Shown here: positions 27,079 to 34,021 of the stretch, piece by piece
How positions within the stretch are numbered: the first letter of the stretch is position 1
Layout: the number at the start of each line of letters is the position of its first letter
Source: Roseateles aquatilis
Lineage (GTDB): Bacteria; Pseudomonadota; Gammaproteobacteria; Burkholderiales; Burkholderiaceae_C
Direction of reading: 5' to 3'
Length of the DNA: 54,761 bases
Assembly: GCF_002205645.1 (NCBI RefSeq)
Contig: NZ_NIOF01000023.1
Location: 1 to 54,761 of the forward strand
Notes under the pieces: model-generated
What the model saw: only the letters and a program-made list of their open reading frames with translations
Database searches by the model: none
Told to the model about the DNA's origin: nothing
Translations under genes and position numbers: made by a program

Positions 27079-27096
27079 TGGTCAATATATTGACCA
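27079..27096. promoter_or_regulatory. 18-bp perfect palindrome between two convergent genes
   Basis: TGGTCAATATATTGACCA is fully self-complementary and strikingly AT-rich for this genome. It lies between the ends of the M28 peptidase gene and the convergent YciI-like gene, where an operator is not expected. TGGT...ACCA ends recall GntR/HutC-type operators. It does not match dif or parS. Confidence 0.55.
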
Positions 27097-27148
27097 GAAT
27101 CCGGCGCGCTGGTCATTCCATCAACCAGGCGTCGCGACTGGCGTCGCG

Positions 27149-27847
27149 CTACCGAAGCACGCCCTTCCCCAACCACTGCGGCCAGATCTTCATCGTCGCG
27201 CGCTGGTCGGTGAGGCCGGGGTACTCGACCATCGTCTTGCGCAGCGCGGTCTCGTCGGTGCCGCGCATGAAGACGACTTCGGACACCGGCCCGTCCTCCA
27301 GGGAGTACCAGGCGCCGATGGCGCCCTCGTCCAGCGCGCGTTGCAGGAAGACCGGCACCGCGTCGCGGTCGCGCGGCTCGGCGCGGCTGAACAGGACGAT
27401 GCGGTTCTCCTCGATGCCGTTCGGGTCGATGCCGGTGTGGTGAAGCGCCTGATGCACGACGGCGGGCTGCGCGTTGACGGTCATGTAGCCGTCGCGCACG
27501 TACTCGTCGGGCTGGAAGTAGCTCATCAGCACCGCGCGGCTCGGCGCCTTGACGACGACGATGCCGCGCTTGACCTTGGCCGGGTCCCGCATCGGCCCGG
27601 CGGCGAAGAGCTTGCCGTCGGCGAAGAGGCGCTTGAAGTTGTCCAGGTGGCCGCGTTGCATGGCGTCGACGGCGGCCTTGTCGTCAGGCACCGGACGGCC
27701 GGTCTCCAGGAAGATGAACCAGTCCTGGCCGGGACCCGGCTGCTCCGGGGTGGGCGAAACGGCCTGCGGTTGCGCGTGCAGGGACGGGGCAATCGACGGC
27801 AGCGCCGTCAACGCCACCGCGCCCGCGATCAGGGAACGTCGTTGCAT
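27149..27847 (-). CDS. Exported YciI-related domain protein
   Basis: A 232-residue protein with an N-terminal export signal (MQRRSLIAGAVALTALPSI, with adjacent arginines, cleavage near LHAQ). Two YCII-like segments follow: the first around DWFIFLETGRPVPDD to VKAPSRAVLMSYFQPDEYVRDG, the second around RAEPRDRDAVPVFLQRALDE. YCII domains are small ferredoxin-like folds with an His/Asp pair; function here is unknown. The gene precedes nothing on its strand except the palindrome region, and mgsA lies 53 bp upstream in the same direction. Confidence 0.8.
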   Translation of the reverse strand: MQRRSLIAGAVALTALPSIAPSLHAQPQAVSPTPEQPGPGQDWFIFLETGRPVPDDKAAVDAMQRGHLDNFKRLFADGKLFAAGPMRDPAKVKRGIVVVKAPSRAVLMSYFQPDEYVRDGYMTVNAQPAVVHQALHHTGIDPNGIEENRIVLFSRAEPRDRDAVPVFLQRALDEGAIGAWYSLEDGPVSEVVFMRGTDETALRKTMVEYPGLTDQRATMKIWPQWLGKGVLR

Positions 27848-27900
27848 GGGAGTCTCCTCGGACGTCTCCGGGCCCGTTGGCGGCCCGGGTCCGGGTGACT

Positions 27901-28368
27901 CTACCCCGCCGCGTCCGGCCCCGCGTGAAGGGCTTGCAGCGAGCGCAGCATCAACCGACCGCTGGTGACGTTGGTCGCGCAGGCCACGTCGTGCACGTCG
28001 CAGGCGCGGACCAGCGCGTTGATGTCGGGCTCGTGCGGCTGCGGCGTCATCGGGTCGCGCAGGAAGACCACCGCGTCGACGCCGCCCACCGCCAGCCGCG
28101 CGCCAATCTGCAGGTCCCCGCCCAGCGGCCCGGACAGCATGCGCTCGACGTGCAGACCCACCTCGGCATGCAGCCGCAGGCCCGTCGTGCCGGTGGCGAC
28201 CAGCTCGCAGCCGCCCAGGAAGTCGGCGAACTCGGTGGCCAGCATCACCATCTCGTCCTTCTTGCCGTCGTGGGCGATCAGGGCGATGCGCAGGCGCGCC
28301 GGCACGGTGGGCTCGAAGGCGTCGACGTCGAGAGACGCCGCCGGGGAAGCGGAGATCGGTGCGGTCAT
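27901..28368 (-). CDS. mgsA: Methylglyoxal synthase
   Basis: A 155-residue enzyme that converts dihydroxyacetone phosphate to methylglyoxal and phosphate, a bypass of lower glycolysis under phosphate limitation. Core residues are visible: [17 protein letters not shown] phosphate loop, [13 protein letters not shown] with the catalytic aspartate, [18 protein letters not shown] with the histidine and second aspartate, and [11 protein letters not shown]. About 25 extra N-terminal residues precede the core. The end codon is TAG at 27901. Confidence 0.95.
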   Translation of the reverse strand: MTAPISASPAASLDVDAFEPTVPARLRIALIAHDGKKDEMVMLATEFADFLGGCELVATGTTGLRLHAEVGLHVERMLSGPLGGDLQIGARLAVGGVDAVVFLRDPMTPQPHEPDINALVRACDVHDVACATNVTSGRLMLRSLQALHAGPDAAG

Positions 28369-28403
28369 GGCAGCGATGGTAGGCCGGCGTGGGCCGCCAC
28401 GAG

Positions 28404-29783
28404 TTACGGCCGCGGTTCTTTCTGCGTCGCCGCCGAGGCGCGGGGCGGACGTTCGGCCGGGGCCAGCACGAGGTTGCCGACGCCGCGGTTCATCGCGTTC
28501 AACACGTCGCCGTTGTCCTGGCTCAGCTCCCAGGCGAAGACCCCGGCCAGGCCGTGACCACGCGCGTAGCGGCCCTTGAGCAACACCGCGCGCGGATCGT
28601 CGTAACCCATCCAGAGCCGCAACTTGGGATTGAACAACGACCAGGACTGCGTGACCGGATCCCACTCGGTCCGGTAGCCCTGCTTGCCGTTGCCACGCGT
28701 GTCCAGCAGGCGGCTGGCGATCTCGCGGTAACTCTGCGCACCCTCGCCGCCGGGGTAGGCGGCGGTCTTGGCCGAACCGGCCTTGGGCACGGTGACGCCG
28801 GTGAAGCCGCGGCCGTACATCGCGACGCCGGCCACCAGCTTGGCGCGGGGCATGCCGGCCGATTCGAGGTTGCGGACGGCGCGCTCCAGGCTGTCGTCGG
28901 TGTCCGCGCCGGAGCTCTTCAGCGTGCTGTGGTGGCCCGCCACCGACGACCAGCCGCCGTAGAAGTCGTAGCTCATCATGAACACCAGATCGAGCGGACC
29001 GGACGCCTGCTTGAAGTTGATGTGGCTCACGATCGACGACATCGGATTCACCGCCGACGTCAGCAGATAGGGCCGGCCGGTCTCCGCGGTCAGCGCGTCC
29101 AGCGCGCGGCGCATGTCGGTCATCAGGTCCGCGTAGGCCTGCCCGTCGCGCGGGCTGCCGAGCTGCACGCCGTTGGGCGCGCCGTTGTTGCCCGGGTGCT
29201 CCCAGTCGATGTCGATGCCGTCGAACGCCGGATGCTCGCGCAGGAAGCGCTGCGCCGAGGCCGCGAAGACCGCGCGCCGCGCCGGATCGTCGGCCATGTG
29301 GAAGATCGGATCGGACCCGGCCCAGCCCCCCACCGACGCCACGATCTTCAGGTGAGGCGCGCGCTGCTTGTAGCGCAGGAAGGCGGCGTTGAAGCGCTCG
29401 TCCACGGGACCGGTGCCGATCTCGAAGTCGCGCTTGCCGACGCACTTGGCCGCGTCCTTTTCCAACTGGCCGGGGCCGCACAGACGCAGGAAGGCGTACA
29501 GGACGTGGGTCAGGCTTTGCGGCGGGACGCGCTCGATCAGCTCGACCGGCTCCCAGTTCGGCACGTAGACGCCGACGATCTTGCCGCCAGTGCGCTCGAA
29601 CTCGACCGGCTTGCCGCCGAAGAGCGCATACCCGGCGTCTTCCGCGGCCGACGGCGACGGCGTGGCCGCGATGGCGCACGCGGCGAAACCGGCGCCCAGC
29701 GTCGCCAGGCCGGCGAGCATCGCGCCGGTCAACGCGGCGTTCAGGGAACGGGGGAAAGATCGAGGGGTCGGTCGAACGGACAT
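28404..29783 (-). CDS. Secreted GH18 chitinase
   Basis: A 459-residue glycoside hydrolase family 18 enzyme that cleaves beta-1,4-GlcNAc links in chitin. A signal sequence ([20 protein letters not shown], possibly with a lipobox-like cysteine) is followed by the TIM barrel: [13 protein letters not shown], the catalytic [11 protein letters not shown] (DxxDxDxE complete), [11 protein letters not shown] and [15 protein letters not shown]. No separate chitin-binding domain is seen. The start at 29783 has GGAGG upstream. The short AT-rich region before it carries inverted repeats that may control expression. Confidence 0.95.
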   Translation of the reverse strand: MSVRPTPRSFPRSLNAALTGAMLAGLATLGAGFAACAIAATPSPSAAEDAGYALFGGKPVEFERTGGKIVGVYVPNWEPVELIERVPPQSLTHVLYAFLRLCGPGQLEKDAAKCVGKRDFEIGTGPVDERFNAAFLRYKQRAPHLKIVASVGGWAGSDPIFHMADDPARRAVFAASAQRFLREHPAFDGIDIDWEHPGNNGAPNGVQLGSPRDGQAYADLMTDMRRALDALTAETGRPYLLTSAVNPMSSIVSHINFKQASGPLDLVFMMSYDFYGGWSSVAGHHSTLKSSGADTDDSLERAVRNLESAGMPRAKLVAGVAMYGRGFTGVTVPKAGSAKTAAYPGGEGAQSYREIASRLLDTRGNGKQGYRTEWDPVTQSWSLFNPKLRLWMGYDDPRAVLLKGRYARGHGLAGVFAWELSQDNGDVLNAMNRGVGNLVLAPAERPPRASAATQKEPRP

Positions 29784-29817
29784 GCGGGCCTCCAATGGAC
29801 GCCGCAGCTTAGCGGAT

Positions 29818-29855
29818 TGGTCTCAAAAATAGAACCAGTCAAATACCAATTTGAC
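29818..29855. promoter_or_regulatory. AT-rich inverted repeats upstream of the chitinase
   Basis: TGGT/ACCA-ended imperfect repeat at 29818-29837 and a perfect GTCAAAT-ACCA-ATTTGAC at 29838-29855 lie back to back, 35-72 bp before the chitinase start, in the most AT-rich patch of the neighbourhood. A binding site for a GlcNAc/chitin-responsive regulator is plausible but unproven. Confidence 0.45.
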
Positions 29856-29880
29856 CGAATCACCGCTCAAGAAGAAACCT

Positions 29881-30597
29881 TCATGGAGCCAGTTCGACGC
29901 GGAGCTGGAGTTCCCGCAGTTTCTGCACCTCCGCGTCGCGGGTGCTGTAGACCCCGCGGCCGGCGGTGGTGGCGACGCTGCCGGTGCGCGCGATGGTGAC
30001 CCAGGCGCCCAGCGGCGCCTGCACGGTGCTGAGGACATCGGTGCTCGGACGCTGCTGCGCATCGGGCAGCGAGGTGCCGTAGCTGCCTGGCGGGTTCTGC
30101 GCCTGGTCGATGGCGCGGACCTCCACGTTCACCGGACTGCGGCCGCCCGGCCAGTTGGGCTTGACGCTGAAACCGCGCACGCGTTCGGCGACGCCCTGAC
30201 GCGGAACGACGACCACGCGGTCCTGCGCGCCCTGCTGGCGGTCGACGGCCACGTCCACCCACTGCACCGGGGTCGATTCGGTCATCGTGAACGACGCCTG
30301 CGAGCCGTTCAGCACCATCATGCGCGGCAGCATTTGAAGGCGCTGCTCACGGTTCTCGGTGCTGAGCGCGACCCCGCCGCGCGCGGACACGCTGCCGCCG
30401 GTGCTCACCACGGTGCCGCCGTCACGCACGCCGGAGACGGCGGCGGCGCTGAGCTCCTGCTCGACCCAGCGCAGCTCGACGAGCAGGTTCTGCCGCGTGC
30501 CCTGGGCCAGCGCGGGGCCGACGGCGCTCCCGGCCAGCAGCACGGCGGTGGTCAGCGCCATGGCGGCGCGCGGGAAGAAACGTCGGTGAGCGTTCAT
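29881..30597 (-). CDS. Exported protein with a secretin-like strand pattern, unknown function
   Basis: A 238-residue protein with a clear Sec signal (AMALTTAVLLAGSAVGPALAQ). The mature part begins QNLLVELRWVEQE and later has LPRMMVLNGSQASFTMTEST, phrases reminiscent of the beta-rich C-terminal domain of GspD/secretin proteins ('LLVEVRWVEV', 'VLNGQQARI'). Most of the secretin fold and all periplasmic N domains are missing, so it is not a working secretin. It may be a small periplasmic relative. Resemblance is by eye only. Confidence 0.6.
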   Translation of the reverse strand: MNAHRRFFPRAAMALTTAVLLAGSAVGPALAQGTRQNLLVELRWVEQELSAAAVSGVRDGGTVVSTGGSVSARGGVALSTENREQRLQMLPRMMVLNGSQASFTMTESTPVQWVDVAVDRQQGAQDRVVVVPRQGVAERVRGFSVKPNWPGGRSPVNVEVRAIDQAQNPPGSYGTSLPDAQQRPSTDVLSTVQAPLGAWVTIARTGSVATTAGRGVYSTRDAEVQKLRELQLRVELAP

Positions 30598-30676
30598 GCG
30601 CGGCAGCATACGCCGCGGGCCCGGACGGACGCTACCGCCGCCCGCCGCCCACCGCCCACCGCCCCGCGCCCGCGGC

Positions 30677-31441
30677 TCAACGGCCGGGTCCGTTCAGCGC
30701 GCGGCAGCGGTCGATGTCGCAGGCGGTGGGTAGGATGGAGCGGTACTCGACGACCGAGCCCCAGCTCCTGGGATCGCGCAGCGCGCAGCGTTCGCCCTTG
30801 CCGTTGTCGTAATAGGACATCGTGTCGACGCAGCGCTTCGAATGCGCCATCAGGCCGAAGAAGTGGCCCATCTCGTGGGACAGCACCATCTGCAGCGTCT
30901 GGTCGGACGGGTACTTCGGGTTGCGCTCGCGCAGCAGCGCGAAGAGGGCGGGGCCGATGGACAGGCTGCGCGCGGTCACATTGGCCAGCGCGAACTGGCC
31001 GCGGCTGCCGGTGTCGCTCCAGAGAATCTGGATGGCATCCTCCGGCGGCACCTGGCCGCGCGGGATCGCGATCACCGCGATCTGCAGCCCGCAGGCGGAC
31101 CAGGCCTCGGCGGACTTGCGCACCAGCGCCAACACCTGCGGCTCGCTGAACCAGAGCGGCGCGCCGTCATGGCGGTAGGCGAAGCGCAACGAGCGCGTCT
31201 GGATCGGCCGGTCGCGACCGTCGCCCCAGGTGCGGATCTCGCCGGGCAGGCATTGGACGATCTCCTGGTCGCGCACGGAAGGCAGCGCGGTCGTCGCCGA
31301 CGAACCGGTCGATGCGGCAGGCGTGGGCTTGCCGGCCGGCGGCACCAACTGCGCGGAAGACAGCGACGGCAAGACGAGCGCCATCGCGACGATGGCCGGC
31401 ACCCATTGGCAACGGGCGAGGACTCGCATCAGCCAGCCCAT
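30677..31441 (-). CDS. Exported metzincin-like metalloprotease
   Basis: A 254-residue protein. An N-terminal signal (VPAIVAMALVLPSLSSAQ) is followed by a zinc motif HEMGHFFGLMAH, which fits HExxHxxGxxxH of metzincins, and a possible Met-turn DTMSYYD about 10 residues later. The upstream strand/helix order (PLWFSEPQVLALVRKSAEAW, IQILWSD) is like matrixin folds. Cysteines around the site (KRC, ERC) may be disulfides. The start ATG at 31441 overlaps the stop of the upstream EamA gene (TGATG). Substrate unknown. Confidence 0.8.
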   Translation of the reverse strand: MGWLMRVLARCQWVPAIVAMALVLPSLSSAQLVPPAGKPTPAASTGSSATTALPSVRDQEIVQCLPGEIRTWGDGRDRPIQTRSLRFAYRHDGAPLWFSEPQVLALVRKSAEAWSACGLQIAVIAIPRGQVPPEDAIQILWSDTGSRGQFALANVTARSLSIGPALFALLRERNPKYPSDQTLQMVLSHEMGHFFGLMAHSKRCVDTMSYYDNGKGERCALRDPRSWGSVVEYRSILPTACDIDRCRALNGPGR

Positions 31442-32325
31442 CACGCTGCCTTCAGCGCGCCGCGCAGGCGCGGCCACAGCAGGTTGATGGCGAGCCCGCT
31501 GATGACGAGCGCCGCCGCCATCAGCTTCCACGGCGGCAAGCCCTCGCCGAGCAACAACGCCGAGCAGCTCATGCCGAACACCGGCACCAGCAGCGCCATC
31601 GGCACGATGGTCGCGGCGGGGTGGCGCGACAGCAGCCAGCTCCACGCGCCGTAGCCGAACAGCGTATTGCCGACCGCCTGCCACAGCACCGCGCCCCAGG
31701 CGCCGAGGTTGGCTCCGGCCAGCGCGTCGCCCATCCGCGCGGGGCCTTCGACGACGAAGGACAGCAGGAACAGCGGCGGCGCGGCGAAGGCGCTGCTCCA
31801 GACGACGTAGGCGAGCATGTTCACGCTGCCGGCACGCTTGCCGACGATGTTGCCGCTGGACCAGCTGAGCGCCGCGATCAGCACCATCGCGAGCCCGAGC
31901 ACGGTGGTGGTGCCGTCGGTGTGGGACGCGATGACGCCGATGCCTGCCGCGGCCATCGCGAGCGCGAACCACTGGAAACCCTGCACGCGCTCGCCCGAGG
32001 TCCGCATCGCCAGCAGCAGCGTGAAGAACACCTGCGTCTGGATCACCAGGGAGGCGAGCCCCGGAGAAATCTGCGAGCGCATCGCCAGATACAGCAGCCC
32101 GAACTGCCCGACGCCGACGAAGGCGCCGTAGGCCGCGAGGTTGCGCCAACCGACCTTGGGCCGAGGAAGGAAGAAGATCGCCGGCACGGTCGCCAGCGTG
32201 AACCGCAGCGCCGCGAACAGCAGCGGCGGGAACGCGTCCAGGCCCCAGCGGATCACGACGAAGTTGCTGCCCCAGATCGCGACGACGCACAGCGCGAGCA
32301 GGAAGTGTCGGAGCGGTAGCGTCAT
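31441..32325 (-). CDS. EamA/DMT-family transporter
   Basis: A 294-residue drug/metabolite transporter with ten transmembrane helices in two EamA repeats. The first starts FLLALCVVAIWGSNFVVIRWGLDAFPPLLFAALRF, which is the classic WGSNF/FxxxRF signature; the second contains IAALSWSSGNIVGKRAG and VPVFGMSCSALLLGE. E. coli EamA exports cysteine and O-acetylserine; the substrate here is unknown. It is translationally coupled to the downstream metalloprotease gene, an odd pair with no obvious shared role. Confidence 0.92.
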   Translation of the reverse strand: MTLPLRHFLLALCVVAIWGSNFVVIRWGLDAFPPLLFAALRFTLATVPAIFFLPRPKVGWRNLAAYGAFVGVGQFGLLYLAMRSQISPGLASLVIQTQVFFTLLLAMRTSGERVQGFQWFALAMAAAGIGVIASHTDGTTTVLGLAMVLIAALSWSSGNIVGKRAGSVNMLAYVVWSSAFAAPPLFLLSFVVEGPARMGDALAGANLGAWGAVLWQAVGNTLFGYGAWSWLLSRHPAATIVPMALLVPVFGMSCSALLLGEGLPPWKLMAAALVISGLAINLLWPRLRGALKAA

Positions 32326-32693
32326 GGCGGCCCGGGGATGCGAGGGGGACCGCCGACTATGCCAGTCGGACCCCGGTCACGACCCATACAGGGTCACGGG
32401 AGTGCGACCGATACAGCGCCTCGGCCCCCTACATGAATCGGGGATCGCGCAACAGCGCAGGAAGCGCCCGGCTTCATCTTCCACACATTCCAGTCAGTGA
32501 TCGGGTGCCATTTCTGACCGATGGCGGTGGGCCTGGCCGACTTGTCGATGTGATGTAAATCTTCCCTATGGCCTGGCCCGGGCGAGCCCTTCTAAGGTCG
32601 TGGCGACGGTTGGCAAGACCTGTCACCGCCAGCCGCCAAGCGCGCATCGCCCCCAGCGGCGCTGCGCAATGTCAACCTTGATGGAGAGCTTGA
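32326..32693. other. Gene-free stretch upstream of the bacteriocin gene
   Basis: These 368 bp lie between divergent genes. A short inverted repeat GACCC-ATACA-GGGTC is at 32381-32395. An AT-richer patch with GATGTAAATCTTCC (about 32550) may hold the bacteriocin promoter, though no convincing -35/-10 pair could be assigned. GGAGAG at 32683-32688 is the ribosome binding site of the next gene. No small open frame with coding character was found. Confidence 0.4.
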
Positions 32694-32966
32694 ATGACGA
32701 CGATGGACATCACTCCAGGCGAGTTTCGCGAACTGACCGCCGACGAGATCGACCTGGTATCCGGAGGATGGAACATGGAGGCCGCGATCGTGGGCGGCTG
32801 GACGGGGGCCATCAGCACCGGCATTGCTGGCGGCATCGGTGGTGCGGTCGCCGGGCCCGGCGCGGGGGTTGGATTCGCGCTCGGCTTCATCGGCGGCGGC
32901 ATCGGCGGCTTTATCGCCGGCGGGATGGTGCACGACCCGAAAGAGTTCATGTGCATGAAGACTTGA
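32694..32966 (+). CDS. Class II bacteriocin/microcin precursor with double-glycine leader
   Basis: A 90-residue peptide precursor. Residues 1-25 end in FRELTADEIDLVSGG, a near-perfect double-glycine leader of the microcin V/class II type (conserved Leu, Glu, Ile/Leu, Val positions and Gly24-Gly25), which would be cut by a C39-peptidase ABC exporter. The 65-residue core is very Gly/Ala-rich with several GxxxG patterns (GAISTGIAGGIGGAVAG, GFIGGGIGGFIAGG), as in pore-forming two-peptide bacteriocins, and ends with a charged DPKEFMCMKT carrying one cysteine. GGAGAG lies 5 bases before ATG. A possible immunity gene follows 7 bp later. No exporter is in the window. Confidence 0.85.
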   Translation: MTTMDITPGEFRELTADEIDLVSGGWNMEAAIVGGWTGAISTGIAGGIGGAVAGPGAGVGFALGFIGGGIGGFIAGGMVHDPKEFMCMKT

Positions 32967-32973
32967 GGCAGCC

Positions 32974-33174
32974 ATGAGATCCAAATCGCCTCCTCCCGCC
33001 TCGCGCTGGAGCCTCAACACCGCGCTCGGTGGCGGAGCCCTCTTCGGGCCGATCCATAGGGCGCTGTATGGGGAATGGCCCGACGCCCTCCAATGGGCGA
33101 CGACTGCCGTTCTCCTCGTGGTGGTCCTGCGGGCCTTGCAGTACCTGGTCCAAGGATTCAACAAGGACTGTTGA
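32974..33174 (+). CDS. Small membrane protein, possible bacteriocin immunity protein
   Basis: A 66-residue basic protein with one clear transmembrane helix at about residues 39-59 (ALQWATTAVLLVVVLRALQY) and a second weaker hydrophobic patch near 17-26 (ALGGGALFGP). It starts 7 bp after the bacteriocin precursor stop and is surely co-transcribed. Size, charge and location fit an immunity protein that blocks the pore in the producer's own membrane. It lacks a double-glycine leader, so it is less likely to be a second peptide. No family match recognised. Confidence 0.65.
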   Translation: MRSKSPPPASRWSLNTALGGGALFGPIHRALYGEWPDALQWATTAVLLVVVLRALQYLVQGFNKDC

Positions 33175-33238
33175 CCGCGATGGGGCCGCGGACGCCAGTC
33201 TCGCGGCCCCTACGCCTTGGACCGCCCCGCCGAACCCG

Positions 33239-33811
33239 CTATCCCTTCGGCTTCAAATGCCCCAACGGCAGCGCCCCGCTGGCCTTGACCTCGCCGAGCG
33301 AGAAGCTCGTGTGGATGTCCTTCACGTTCGGCAGGTTGAGCAGCGTGTCGATCGAGAACCGGCTGAACGCGTCCAGGTCGGTCGCCATCACCTCCAGCTC
33401 GAAGGTCCCGGCGCCGCTGATGTAGTGGCAGGCGATGACCTCGGGCAACTGGCGGATCGCCTCCTCCAGCTGCTTGGTCGCCGCGCCGTTGTTGCGGTCC
33501 GCATCCACCCGGACGAAGGCCAGCACGCCCAGGCCGATCTTGCGGCGGTCGATCTCGGCCCGGTAGCCGGTGATGAAGCCCTGCTCCTCCAGCCAGCGCA
33601 CCCGCCGCCACGTCGGCGCGGGCGACAGGCCGATGCGTGCCGCCAGCTCCGCGTTGGACAGCCGCGCCTCGCGCTGCAGCTCGGCCAGGATCGCCACGTG
33701 ATACCGGTCCAGCTCGCCGCCGGCGGGGCCGTCGTCGTCCGGCCCGGGAACGGGCACGGAGCCCTCCGGACGCCTCATGGTTTTCCCTGAATGCCCGTTT
33801 TTCGATGCCAT
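33239..33811 (-). CDS. Lrp/AsnC-family transcriptional regulator
   Basis: A 190-residue regulator. The N-terminal helix-turn-helix (ILAELQREARLSNAELAARI, then LSPAPTWRRVRWLEEQGFI) and the C-terminal ligand-sensing RAM domain (VLAFVRVDADRN, PEVIACHYISGAGTFELEVM, DIHTSFSLGEVK) are complete. It has about 30 more N-terminal residues than usual; an internal ATG at 33778 would shorten this. It is divergent from the indolepyruvate oxidoreductase gene with a 14-bp palindrome between, so it probably senses an aromatic or branched amino acid and controls that gene. Confidence 0.93.
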   Translation of the reverse strand: MASKNGHSGKTMRRPEGSVPVPGPDDDGPAGGELDRYHVAILAELQREARLSNAELAARIGLSPAPTWRRVRWLEEQGFITGYRAEIDRRKIGLGVLAFVRVDADRNNGAATKQLEEAIRQLPEVIACHYISGAGTFELEVMATDLDAFSRFSIDTLLNLPNVKDIHTSFSLGEVKASGALPLGHLKPKG

Positions 33812-33913
33812 ATGAATCCATTCCTCGGTTGTGGGAAAGATTCTTGCTCAAACGAGGGTCGGCAGGGCAGAACGAGCAAGCACTCGCCGGGCATTGTTTC
33901 CTACACTGCCTGA

Positions 33914-33927
33914 CGCGAAATTTCGCG
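33914..33927. promoter_or_regulatory. Palindromic operator between Lrp regulator and oxidoreductase
   Basis: CGCGAAATTTCGCG is a perfect 14-bp palindrome with the AT-rich centre typical of Lrp/AsnC sites. It is 95 bp upstream of the oxidoreductase start and about 100 bp from the regulator start. A TACACT at 33902-33907 may be a -10 box just before it. Confidence 0.6.
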
Positions 33928-34021
33928 CGCGACGCCATACTTGGCGCGTCGGCAGCAACGGCAAACGGTCCCGGCCACAAGCGGGGATCGCAGGTCCGCC
34001 ACCCATCAGGAGCCTCCCCGC

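Noticed and set aside
27079..27096. The palindrome as a dif or parS site
   Set aside because: It lacks the asymmetric XerC/XerD arms of dif and does not match the TGTTTCACGTGAAACA parS word.
27078..27443. Plus-strand frame starting at the 18-bp palindrome
   Set aside because: It begins at a TTG without a ribosome binding site and runs antisense to the YciI-like gene with no coding character.
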